Shown: piece after piece, positions 7,051-15,289 of the stretch
Numbering within the stretch: the stretch's first letter is position 1
How the letters are laid out: each line of letters opens with the position of its first letter
Virus record (IMG/VR): IMGVR_UViG_3300036790_000032
Location: 1-39,967 of that record
Direction: 5' to 3' (one strand)
Length of the DNA stretch: 39,967 nt
Origin: a virus
Made by a program: the position numbers and the translations under genes
Notes under the pieces: model-generated
Told to the model about the DNA's origin: nothing
The model's database searches: none
Seen by the model: only the letters and a program-made list of their open reading frames with translations

Positions 7051-8589
7051 ATGGGAATTCTGCTGCAACCGACATGGTGGACTGACGGCTCGGTATCGCC
7101 GCCCGCCGCGTGGCAGGATGATACTGTCGGGGGCGCCACGCGCCCGCCGTTCGCGTGGGAGACATTGCAGGGCGACCGCCGCTTCTACTTCAAGTCCATC
7201 GGTAGCGGCGGCATTGCGGCCAACCCGGCGAACACGTATATCGGTAACTGCGTCTACGGCGTCACTTGTATGCCGGGCACGCCGGCCGTATTCCAGATCC
7301 AATTCTCGACCGCAGTCCCGATGCCGGTCGCGCTTGCCAATGGCGTGACCGTTGTGCTAGAAGCCAGCGCGGGCGGCTCGATCCCGGACGGTTTCAGCGC
7401 GAACACTGTGTACTACATGGTCAATGTGGACACCGGCACCAACCTATTCGAACTGTCCGCCTCCCCTGGCGGCTCCGCGATTGACGCGACGACAGCCGGC
7501 GCCGGACTTTCCGGCCGTGTGCCGCCGTCGAACGCCGGCCGCAATAACGAGGGCGAACTTTTCGGCACCGTGCGCTTCGCCTATCAGATCATCGCCGCGA
7601 CAGACGATTCTTCGACTCTGCAATTCTGGTATCGCACCGGATCAGGTTTGCAGTCATTGTCGTATGGCGATGGCACGACGCAGACTGTCAACCTGACATC
7701 CACAGTCGGCGCCACGGGCGTCGTGTCCGTGCCGATTGGGCTCGCCACCGAACTTGTCTGGGGCATCACGGCCACCAACGACATCGGGCACGGCGCGGAA
7801 GTCGCCATCGGCGAAGGTCTGACCGACTCGACCTACGGCAACGTGATCTACAACGGCACCGGGCCGGACCCCGAGGATTATCCGACGCTCGCGCAGCTTC
7901 GCACGCGGTTACTGATCCGCACCGGCTTTGCGACCACGGCGAGCAATCCACCGCCGGGCGTGGCGCTGCTGTTCAACGATTTCCTGTTCAACGCGCAGAA
8001 GCGAATTTACCTGCGCTACCCGACGCTCCCGACTCGACACTTCTTCAAGTGGGACATGTCAACCGGCCAGCGCATGTACGGTCTGAAGGACAATACTGAC
8101 GACATTTACAAGGCATACACACTGATGTTCCGCAAGGGCGTCCAGTGGGCCGGCATCCGCGATGACCGCGGCACATGGACCCCCATCGTCAACGGCATCG
8201 ATCCGTCGCTCTACACGATGGTCACGCAGTACGGCCGTCCGGTGAAGTACGAAGTGCGCGACGTGATCGAAGTTTTTCCGGCGCCGGACGATCACTACGA
8301 GCTGTGGCTGTTGGGCCAGCGCAATCTCGAACCCTTCATCGCGGACAGTGATCAGACGACCATCGACGGCGAATTGGTATTCATGACGGCGCTCGGCGTC
8401 GCAAAAACCCACTACGGCCAGCCGGACGCGCAATCGTGCGTGCAGGCTGCGGATCTGTACCTCGGCGAGCTAGTGGCCGCAACCCACTTAAGTAAGCGCT
8501 ACATTCCGGGCTCCGTGCCGATTCTGCCGGTCGTGAAGCCGCAGCTCATTCAATTCCTCGGCGGCAGCGGCAATCCGGGGGGCCAGTAA
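7051..8589 (+). CDS. Putative head-tail adaptor / neck protein
   Basis: 512 residues from the ATG at 7051, six bases after GGAG; an in-frame TTG at 7039 lies inside that site and is rejected. The N-terminal 190 residues carry another copy of the repeat domain found in the two upstream proteins (PDGFSANTVYYMVN, FELSASPGGSAI). The C-terminal 240 residues (LRTRLLIRTGF, LFNAQKRIYLRYPTLPTRHFFKW, then a long helix ending in a VKPQLIQFL tail) resemble the phage adaptor proteins that sit below the portal. The order portal, capsid, adaptor, hub fits this. Adaptor function is from partial family resemblance; the fusion to a surface-type repeat is unusual. Confidence 0.6.
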   Translation: MGILLQPTWWTDGSVSPPAAWQDDTVGGATRPPFAWETLQGDRRFYFKSIGSGGIAANPANTYIGNCVYGVTCMPGTPAVFQIQFSTAVPMPVALANGVTVVLEASAGGSIPDGFSANTVYYMVNVDTGTNLFELSASPGGSAIDATTAGAGLSGRVPPSNAGRNNEGELFGTVRFAYQIIAATDDSSTLQFWYRTGSGLQSLSYGDGTTQTVNLTSTVGATGVVSVPIGLATELVWGITATNDIGHGAEVAIGEGLTDSTYGNVIYNGTGPDPEDYPTLAQLRTRLLIRTGFATTASNPPPGVALLFNDFLFNAQKRIYLRYPTLPTRHFFKWDMSTGQRMYGLKDNTDDIYKAYTLMFRKGVQWAGIRDDRGTWTPIVNGIDPSLYTMVTQYGRPVKYEVRDVIEVFPAPDDHYELWLLGQRNLEPFIADSDQTTIDGELVFMTALGVAKTHYGQPDAQSCVQAADLYLGELVAATHLSKRYIPGSVPILPVVKPQLIQFLGGSGNPGGQ

Positions 8590-9353
8590 TGCGCGCTGCT
8601 CCGCTGACCGTTATCAATAGCGGCATCAATCGGCTGCGCATCAAGGGCGGCGCGCGCGCCGATACGCTGTACGATCTACTCAACGGCTATGTCACGCAGG
8701 CCAAGACGGTCAAGGTGCGCGCTGGCACGACCCGCTACGCGGATCTGTCCGGGCTAGATACTGCCGGTCTTGCCACGGTTAAGGGGCAACTCGCGGTCTT
8801 CTCGATTTCGGTACAGGCAGTACCAACCGGCTTCGTGAACTATGTCCTGCAAGACCCGAACGATCCGACGCAGGACATCGTGAAGATCCACTTTGCCAAG
8901 CCGTTCCTCGGATTTCCCTACGTGGTGGCGGAATTCGCAAACGGCGACATATTCCATTATTGGCTGCGCGACAGCGGCGTGTGGACTGCGGACACCGATT
9001 ACCTGATCGGTGATATCGTCACGCCGGCTACGAATAATCAGGGCATCGCGTTCGAGGCAGTGCGCATCAGCTCGCCCAATCCGACGTGGCAGGCGAATTC
9101 ACAAATCACCGAAGGTCAGATCGTTGAACCGAGCGTGTACGATGGCTTCTTCTTCACCGCGACCGAGACCGACGGCGACAACCCGCACACTGGCGCAACC
9201 GAGCCGGCGTGGAACGCCGCCGATGGTGCAACCACTATCGAGCAGGCGGATGCCACGTTGACCAGCGCGCCGACCGTCACGCCCAATCCGACCAATACAC
9301 TTCCGGCTGCTATCGCCGAACGCTATAGCAACCCGGCGCAGCCACAGCCATGA
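8589..9353 (+). CDS. Tail hub protein, N-terminal component (P22 gp10-like propeller part)
   Basis: 254 residues, start overlapping the previous stop as TAATG. The first 120 residues (LYDLLNGYVTQAKTVKVRAGTTRYADL, then VKGQLAVFS) look like the opening blade of the P22 gp10 beta-propeller family: a line of product strands and a sequence listing the source and strength of the fit. The C-terminal half holds carbohydrate-binding-like strands of the type W-x5-Y-x2-GD (WTADTDYLIGD) and TEPAWNAADG. The downstream gene begins with the same TEP-W strands and contains the remaining propeller, overlapping this gene by four bases, so the two products probably form one hub. Function inferred from those similarities. 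Confidence 0.55.
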   Translation: MRAAPLTVINSGINRLRIKGGARADTLYDLLNGYVTQAKTVKVRAGTTRYADLSGLDTAGLATVKGQLAVFSISVQAVPTGFVNYVLQDPNDPTQDIVKIHFAKPFLGFPYVVAEFANGDIFHYWLRDSGVWTADTDYLIGDIVTPATNNQGIAFEAVRISSPNPTWQANSQITEGQIVEPSVYDGFFFTATETDGDNPHTGATEPAWNAADGATTIEQADATLTSAPTVTPNPTNTLPAAIAERYSNPAQPQP

Positions 9354-11932
9354 GTACGCCAGTTTGGAGTCCCGGAACTCTTTACCAGCCCGGCGCGCTG
9401 GTGATCCCGCGCTCCCAGCCGGCACCCCAAACTGGCACCATCGCGAATGCGAATTTCGCGGACGGTGATACCGGCTGGACGCTAGGCAGCGGCTTCAGCA
9501 TCGTCGCCGGAACGCCGTTTTTGCCGGGCTCATCGTACATCCTGAAATGTGTCGGAGCCGCTAGCACTACGGTGAACACCGCGCAGTACGCGGTTGCGCC
9601 GGGGCAGCTTATCAACGGCCAGTGCTATGGCTGGGTCTCGACGGATAACTCGAATTCGATGGAAGTGCGGATTGCGTTCTACGACAATACCCACACTTTC
9701 TTGGAGTGGGGCGTGGGCGGCACGGTGCAGGGCACCGGCAACCATTGGATTCAGATGAAAGTCGCCGCCGTCGCCCCCGATGGCGCGGCGTTCGCGGCCA
9801 TCGGTTGCGCGGCCACCAGTGTCGGCAGCAATGCGGTGCTATTCTCGAATTTCACATGGGATTACACCTACGCCGCGCCGGCCGATGCGCTGACCTATGA
9901 AGCAGTGCAGGCCGATGCGGCCACCAGCGCGGCTACCGAACCGTCCTGGCCGCTCGTGGCGGGCGAAGAAGTTGACGACGGCGGCGTGGTGTGGGAAGCG
10001 GTGACGTTCTCGCAGATCGTCTGGACCGCCAGCCCGATCATGACATCCGGCGGCACCGAGCCCACATGGCCGACCCTCATTGGCGCCGCGGTCGCTGACA
10101 ATACGATCTCGTGGGTCGCCACATCGCGCCAGATCACTGATCCGAATTGCCCGAACACAACGGCTGTGCTGATCGGATCGAGCAAAGTATTCGCGGTGGA
10201 CGATGACATCGTTGATTTTTGCGCTACGACCAATCCGCTTGACTGGACGACGCAGGGCGATGCCGGATTTTTGCCGACCGGGTTGCAGCAGAATGGCGAC
10301 AATCCGAACGCTGCGCTCGGCCTTTACCGCGGCAATCTCGTGGCGTTCAATTCAGGCGGCTACCAAATGTGGCAGATCGACCCGGACCCGGAGAACATGG
10401 CGATTTTGGACGCCGAGCCGATCGGTTCGACCTATTCGAAAGCGATTCAACCCGTCGTGAATGATCTGCTATTCCTGACGCCGCTCGGCGTGCGCAGTGT
10501 TGGTATCAGCGGCGCGAGTGCGAACTTGCAAGCCGGTAACGTAGGCAATCAGATCGACGATCTCGTGGTCGCCGCGCTCAAGACACTAGATGCCGGCCCG
10601 GAGCCGCGCGGCCTGTATTATCCGGCGCGCGGCCAGTATTGGCTGTTCTTCGGCGCCGAGGCATTCGTGCTGACGGTCTATAGCGTCTCGTCGGCGCAGA
10701 TGACCGCTTATAACACCGTCACACAGAGCTGGTCGCGCTACGTGTTCCCGGCCGAAATCACCGATTGGACGCTGCTCGGAAACGATCTGTATTTGCGCAC
10801 GCAAAGCGGCTTCGTGTGGAAGGTCGATGAAACTGCGTTGCTGGACGACGTTCACCAGACCGACCCCAACTGCTTGTTCCTGTGCCACTTCGACGGCGCG
10901 AATGGCAGCACGGACATTATCGACGAGACCGGATTTAGCATACCGGTGGCAAATGGCAGTATGACCTATGGCGATGCGGCGATTACGACTTCCACGTCGC
11001 AGTTCGGTTCCGGCTCACTCGGTACGAATGTGGCGTCCGGCTTCTACACACCATCAGCAGGGCAGACTGCGCTCACGCCTTCTGTGACGGTGCCTATCGA
11101 TGCTGACAATAATATTTTCAGCGGCGTAAATGCTAATTGGACTATTGAATGTTGGGTCAATGGAAGCGCTGCGGCGTTCGGTTCTGGAGTTCCGATGATC
11201 GCCTTCGACTATGGCAATAGTGATGCGAGCGGTACAACCGGCTTTTTCCTGCGCGTCGGACCGTCGCAAACCAATCTGACGTCGGGCGTTTCGGGTTGGG
11301 CATCCGGTCATTACAACGTATCAATACCCGAAGCCACATGGCACCACGTCGCCGTGGTTAGTGTCGCGGGCGAAGTCACGTTCTATCTCGATGGCGTCGC
11401 GCAGACCAACACGTCCGGCGGCGGTACGACACTCAATTGGAATACCGCCGGCCCGGTGCCTGCCGGCTTCACCATCGGCTATTCACCGTTGTGGGGCGGC
11501 GCAGGCAACACAATCGGTGTCGGTTGGATAGACGAATTTCGCGTTTCGAACATCGCACGGTATACCGCCAACTTTACGCCGCCGACACAGCCGTTCACTG
11601 ACACTGGCGATGGCGCATTTGTTGGGACGCCATTTAGCGGCATTATTCAATGGCCGTGGCTGGATATGAACTCACTCGGCATCGAAAAAGACATGATTGG
11701 TTTCGATCTGGCGATGGATGGCACCTGCTCCGCCGCTGTCGGATACGACCAGACCAATGTCGCGAACTACACCGACGAGTACATCATTGCTGGCGATACG
11801 CTGACCGGCAACCCGATTCCGTTCCCGGTGCGCGCGCCGTCCTTCAGTTTGCGGCTCACCTTCGCCGCCAATCAGGCATGGGAGTGGGAAGCGGCCAATC
11901 TCTACATCCAAGACGATCAGGGGATGCGATGA
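9350..11932 (+). CDS. Tail hub / needle protein with propeller and LamG-like domain
   Basis: 860 residues, start overlapping the preceding stop as ATGA. From N to C: a jelly-roll-like segment about 24-180 (GDTGWTLGSGFS, WIQMKVAAVAPDG); TEPSWP and TEPTWP strand repeats about 185-260; a gp10-like beta-propeller region about 265-500 (LYRGNLVAFNSGGYQMWQID, LLFLTPLGVRSVGISG); a LamG/concanavalin-like lectin domain about 505-755 (CLFLCHFDGANGSTD, WHHVAVVSVAGEVTFYLDG, WIDEFRVSNIARY); and a 100-residue C-terminal domain. The propeller is known from P22 to plug the portal channel; the lectin domain suggests contact with surface glycans. Domain boundaries are estimates. An unusually elaborate hub for its family. 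Confidence 0.65.
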   Translation: MSTPVWSPGTLYQPGALVIPRSQPAPQTGTIANANFADGDTGWTLGSGFSIVAGTPFLPGSSYILKCVGAASTTVNTAQYAVAPGQLINGQCYGWVSTDNSNSMEVRIAFYDNTHTFLEWGVGGTVQGTGNHWIQMKVAAVAPDGAAFAAIGCAATSVGSNAVLFSNFTWDYTYAAPADALTYEAVQADAATSAATEPSWPLVAGEEVDDGGVVWEAVTFSQIVWTASPIMTSGGTEPTWPTLIGAAVADNTISWVATSRQITDPNCPNTTAVLIGSSKVFAVDDDIVDFCATTNPLDWTTQGDAGFLPTGLQQNGDNPNAALGLYRGNLVAFNSGGYQMWQIDPDPENMAILDAEPIGSTYSKAIQPVVNDLLFLTPLGVRSVGISGASANLQAGNVGNQIDDLVVAALKTLDAGPEPRGLYYPARGQYWLFFGAEAFVLTVYSVSSAQMTAYNTVTQSWSRYVFPAEITDWTLLGNDLYLRTQSGFVWKVDETALLDDVHQTDPNCLFLCHFDGANGSTDIIDETGFSIPVANGSMTYGDAAITTSTSQFGSGSLGTNVASGFYTPSAGQTALTPSVTVPIDADNNIFSGVNANWTIECWVNGSAAAFGSGVPMIAFDYGNSDASGTTGFFLRVGPSQTNLTSGVSGWASGHYNVSIPEATWHHVAVVSVAGEVTFYLDGVAQTNTSGGGTTLNWNTAGPVPAGFTIGYSPLWGGAGNTIGVGWIDEFRVSNIARYTANFTPPTQPFTDTGDGAFVGTPFSGIIQWPWLDMNSLGIEKDMIGFDLAMDGTCSAAVGYDQTNVANYTDEYIIAGDTLTGNPIPFPVRAPSFSLRLTFAANQAWEWEAANLYIQDDQGMR

Positions 11933-12405
11933 AGCTGTTTCACAATCCTGATCTGCCGACGTTCCTGTATTGCGCTCGCAACCTGAAGGCGGACGAGCTA
12001 CGCCAGATTGAGGCGTTGACCGGAAGCCAATACGACCCCGATCCGTGGGCGGCATCCGTATTCATGTCGCCGTGGTTGAAATGGTCGGTATTCGGCGACG
12101 ACATGCCGGTTTGCGTCGGCGGCTATCAGCCTATCCGCCCTGGCGTCTGGTCCGTTTGGATGCTCTCTACCCCAGAAGCGTGGGGAAAACATCGGTTTGC
12201 AGTCACGCGCGCCGCCAAGACCACACTCGCCGGGCTGTTCGATAACGGTGCGCACCGGATCGAGTGTGTCTCACTGGCGGATCGCCTGGACGCCCACAAG
12301 TGGTATACCCGTTGTCTCGGGTTCCACTTGGAGGGTATTATTGTAGGATGGGGGGCTAAAGGCGAAGATGCGTTCATGTTCGCCCGCACGAGGGAAAAAA
12401 CATGA
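11929..12405 (+). CDS. GNAT-like / T7 gp13-type (DUF2833) protein
   Basis: 158 residues starting at the ATGA overlap with the hub gene; an upstream in-frame extension reading through the hub gene is rejected. The order of elements fits the small GNAT-like phage family that includes T7 gp13: an N-terminal strand-helix, MPVCVGGYQPI, VWSVWMLSTPEAWGKHRF, then IECVSLADRLDAHKWYTRCLGFHLEG, where the A-HKWY--LGF segment matches acetyltransferase motif B. The acetyl-CoA P-loop (Q/RxxGxG/A) is not clearly present, so enzymatic activity is doubtful. T7 gp13 is needed for virion morphogenesis, and this gene directly precedes ejection-type proteins. Confidence 0.6.
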   Translation: MKLFHNPDLPTFLYCARNLKADELRQIEALTGSQYDPDPWAASVFMSPWLKWSVFGDDMPVCVGGYQPIRPGVWSVWMLSTPEAWGKHRFAVTRAAKTTLAGLFDNGAHRIECVSLADRLDAHKWYTRCLGFHLEGIIVGWGAKGEDAFMFARTREKT

Positions 12406-13019
12406 GCATGGGCGGCGGCAGCGGTGATTCCGCTAAACTAGCTGCGCAGCAGACGCAGCAACAGCAAGAACAAACTAACGCCACGGTTGCGCAGATCAAT
12501 GCTGCCTACGGCTCGAACGCGCGCCAGCAGCAGTACACCGATTTCGCCAATAATTTACAGAAGTACTACCAGACGCAGATCAACAATCAGCAGACGGTCG
12601 CCAATCAGGCGTTGAAATTCTCGCTCGCGCGCTCCGGCCTCACTGGCGGCTCGGCCGCATCGTATGCCGGCGGCGTCGAGGCGAAGGATTACCAGACTGC
12701 GTTGCTCAATGCGCAAAACCAGACGCAGACCGCCGTTGGCAACCTGAAGCAGTCCGATGTCACGGCCAAGAACAATTTAACGAGCCTTGCAGAGCAGGGT
12801 TTGAGCACCGGGGATGCGGCGAGCAACGCGGCATCGGCCATGAGTGCAAATTTGCAGAATGCCAGCTCGGCGGAAACCCCGAACGCGCTCGGCACTCTCT
12901 TTAATAACACAGGCAGCATTTATCAGGCGCAGCAGACGGCTGCTGCCAACCGCAAAGCGGCTCAAGCCGGCGTCGGTGGCGTATACGCTCCAGTCTCCGG
13001 TCAGCCGGTTGTCAATTGA
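12402..13019 (+). CDS. Putative internal virion / DNA ejection protein
   Basis: 205 residues, ATGA overlap with the preceding gene. Gln/Ala/Asn-rich low-complexity helix (AAQQTQQQQEQTNATVAQINA), then a region with ARSGLTGGSAASYAGG and long amphipathic helix segments. This composition, lack of disulfides or membrane helices and position between hub and fibre are typical of the podovirus proteins released into the envelope during DNA ejection (T7 gp14 or P22 gp7 type). Direct family membership is not certain. C-terminus includes a GVYAP-type turn close to the stop. Confidence 0.6.
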   Translation: MSMGGGSGDSAKLAAQQTQQQQEQTNATVAQINAAYGSNARQQQYTDFANNLQKYYQTQINNQQTVANQALKFSLARSGLTGGSAASYAGGVEAKDYQTALLNAQNQTQTAVGNLKQSDVTAKNNLTSLAEQGLSTGDAASNAASAMSANLQNASSAETPNALGTLFNNTGSIYQAQQTAAANRKAAQAGVGGVYAPVSGQPVVN

Positions 13020-13029
13020 GGGTAACACT

Positions 13030-13716
13030 ATGGCCGTAGCAGCAATTCCGTTAGCACTCGCCGCCGCCAGCGAAGGGCTGAATTACTACAATCAGAGCAA
13101 CACGAATAATAAGCAGCAGGACGCTGAGAAGAATGCATTGCTGGATCAGCAAGCGAAGCAGAAGCAGGCCGCTGGCATCGTGCAGAATCAGGTGAATAAC
13201 GTCGCCAAATCTACTCCACAAGCCGAGCAGGCGGCTGCGACCCAGGGCTTCATCAATACGCTGCGATCCAATGCCGGCACGAGCGCGGCAATGAACCCCG
13301 CTGTGACAGGCGCGAACAAGCGCTATAATACGGATACGGCCGCAGCCACAAGTGGGGCGAACGATTATTCAACCGGACTTGCGAACAGCATGGCCGGCAT
13401 CGTGGCGCCACAGCGGCAGCGCATGGATGAAGGTCAAGGATTTCAGGATACGGCTACTCAGGTTGGCGGTGTGCAGCAGCAAGCACAGCAGCAAGCGTTT
13501 ATCGATCAGCTCAAGGCAAAATCGATTCAAGAGAATCCGTGGATGACACTCGGATCGAAAGTACTCGGATTGGCGGCAGGTGCGACGACCGGCCTCGGGG
13601 GCGCAGGCAGCGGGTTATTCAACAGCGGCAATCTCGGACTGAGTACTGGCACCGCCGCGGCGCCGCAAGTCGGGAACTATGCACGATACGCCGTAAATCT
13701 TCCGGGAGGTATTTGA
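13030..13716 (+). CDS. Putative internal virion / DNA ejection protein
   Basis: 228 residues from the ATG at 13030, preceded by GAGGGT; a longer frame starting inside the upstream gene is rejected. A short hydrophobic N-terminus (VAAIPLALAAASEGLNYY) is followed by Gln-rich helix, a glycine-rich hydrophobic patch near residue 185 (LGLAAGATTGLGGAGSG) and a small polar tail. The glycine-rich hydrophobic segment could insert in membranes, as expected for a trans-envelope ejection conduit. It lies in a run of four such genes. No enzymatic motif seen. Confidence 0.55.
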   Translation: MAVAAIPLALAAASEGLNYYNQSNTNNKQQDAEKNALLDQQAKQKQAAGIVQNQVNNVAKSTPQAEQAAATQGFINTLRSNAGTSAAMNPAVTGANKRYNTDTAAATSGANDYSTGLANSMAGIVAPQRQRMDEGQGFQDTATQVGGVQQQAQQQAFIDQLKAKSIQENPWMTLGSKVLGLAAGATTGLGGAGSGLFNSGNLGLSTGTAAAPQVGNYARYAVNLPGGI

Positions 13717-13717
13717 C

Positions 13718-15289
13718 ATGGCACTTGGCGACGACGTTTCATCCGCCGTACAGACGCTCGATCCGGGCGCGAACTCCAATGGGCAGGGCATTGGCGATTT
13801 CCTGTCATCCCTCGCCACCGGACGCCCGATCAATCGGCGCGCACTAAACATGCTGCCGGTGCAGGCCGCTATTCAGGCGAACGACACGCAAGCGCAGGCG
13901 CAGTTGCGCGGCGCACAGACGCAGCAAGCACTAGCCGCCGCTGCCAATGCGCAGACCGAGGCGCTTGCCGGTCAGCAGAAAGATGAAGCGCGCGAGAATT
14001 TCAAGCAATCGCTCGTCAACAATGGCCATAGCGCGGATGAAGCCGATCTACTGAGCAATCTGGCGGTCGGCGGTTTGGGCGATGCGTTCCACGCCGGGAC
14101 GCAGGGTATTGGCGATTTGCAGTCGCAGAAGTGGAAAGCGATTCTCGCCGACCCGAGTTCATCGCAACAAGATAAATTCAATGCGTCTCAGGCGCTCAAG
14201 GGCGAAGTGCAAAATCCGCTCATGGCAGCTCCGACCGAAGGCGTCAACGTCAGTGGCGCACCGGTCGCCGTCTCGACGACCCCGATGGGCGCGGCCGACA
14301 TCAACGCGAAGAACGCCGCGGCGGCCGAGTCGTTGGCGAAAGCCAACGCGGCCAACGCGGCACAGAGCACGCTGACACCGACTGATCTATCATACTACGG
14401 TCATATTTTCCGGCTGACCGGCCAAATGCCGTCACTCGGCATGGGCGGGTCTTCGACCCGGCAGGCGATCATGCACGCCGCTTCGCTTGAAGCGCAGGGT
14501 GTGACGAATGCGCCTGATGCCGGTTATAAACCGCAACTCGCCGCTCCGCTGGTGCCATTCACCGGGACAAATGATCAGGCTCCGGGTGCCGGTGCGACGC
14601 CGGCTGCGGGCGCTCCGCCGGCTGCGGGCGCATCGCCGACCACGGCTGGCGATCAGAGCATCCAGAATGCGCAGAACAATAAGGTGACGCAGCAAACGCT
14701 GTCCGAATTCGGCCCGCGCGGCGTGTCTGGCAAACAGGTGCGCGCGATCAACAACCTGTCGGGCCACTTGCATACCGTGGACGATCTGATCACGGCGTTG
14801 AACAACAATGATCCGCAGGCGGTCAACAAAGTCGCGAATACGTGGCAACAGCAGTTCGGCACCAGCGCGGCGCCGACCAACCTCGAACTGGCCGGCCCAT
14901 TGATCGGTCGCGAAGTGGTCAAGATGCTGGTGCAGAACGGCGTGGGCACCGGGCAGGAAGCGCAGGACATCGCCAACGCATTCGACAATGCACATACTAC
15001 AGTCGCACTGCGCGGCGCGGCACAGACACTGCGTCAGTTCCGCGACCGTCAGGTGCTCGGTCTCGAACAAAGCTACAAATCCGGCACGATGGACGGCATC
15101 AACCCGAACGGACGCACCGATTTCCGGCAAAAGTACTTGATGCCGGACGTACAAGCCGAAGTCGGTCAGAATAGTCCTGACTCGCATATCACGATGACGC
15201 CGGGCGAGCCGCAGGCTGTTAGCGCCGCCGGCACTGTCATGGTCGTTCGCAATGGCGCGTGGGTTGATACCGGCACGAAGGCACAATAA
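13718..15289 (+). CDS. Putative internal virion / DNA ejection protein
   Basis: 523 residues with GGGAGG seven bases before the ATG, overlapping the end of the upstream gene. The N-terminal half is Ala/Gln-rich helix (QAQAQLRGAQTQQALAAAAN), a Pro/Ala-rich linker lies near residues 285-310 (GATPAAGAPPAAGASPT), and the C-terminal part (FGPRGVSGKQVRAINNLSGHL, FGTSAAPTNLELAGPLIGREV) is more globular and helical. The C-terminal module resembles a recurring helical segment of phage virion proteins I cannot name. Its stop overlaps the following start as TAATG, so synthesis of both is coupled. Ejection role inferred from gene order and composition. Confidence 0.55.
   Translation: MALGDDVSSAVQTLDPGANSNGQGIGDFLSSLATGRPINRRALNMLPVQAAIQANDTQAQAQLRGAQTQQALAAAANAQTEALAGQQKDEARENFKQSLVNNGHSADEADLLSNLAVGGLGDAFHAGTQGIGDLQSQKWKAILADPSSSQQDKFNASQALKGEVQNPLMAAPTEGVNVSGAPVAVSTTPMGAADINAKNAAAAESLAKANAANAAQSTLTPTDLSYYGHIFRLTGQMPSLGMGGSSTRQAIMHAASLEAQGVTNAPDAGYKPQLAAPLVPFTGTNDQAPGAGATPAAGAPPAAGASPTTAGDQSIQNAQNNKVTQQTLSEFGPRGVSGKQVRAINNLSGHLHTVDDLITALNNNDPQAVNKVANTWQQQFGTSAAPTNLELAGPLIGREVVKMLVQNGVGTGQEAQDIANAFDNAHTTVALRGAAQTLRQFRDRQVLGLEQSYKSGTMDGINPNGRTDFRQKYLMPDVQAEVGQNSPDSHITMTPGEPQAVSAAGTVMVVRNGAWVDTGTKAQ

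Noticed and set aside
11650-11928. Upstream extension of the GNAT-like gene
   Set aside because: The ATG at 11929 makes an exact ATGA overlap and the extension overlaps the hub gene by nearly 300 bases with no family similarity.
12844-13029. Upstream extension of the 228-residue ejection protein
   Set aside because: Lies within the previous gene; the ATG at 13030 has its own GAGGGT.
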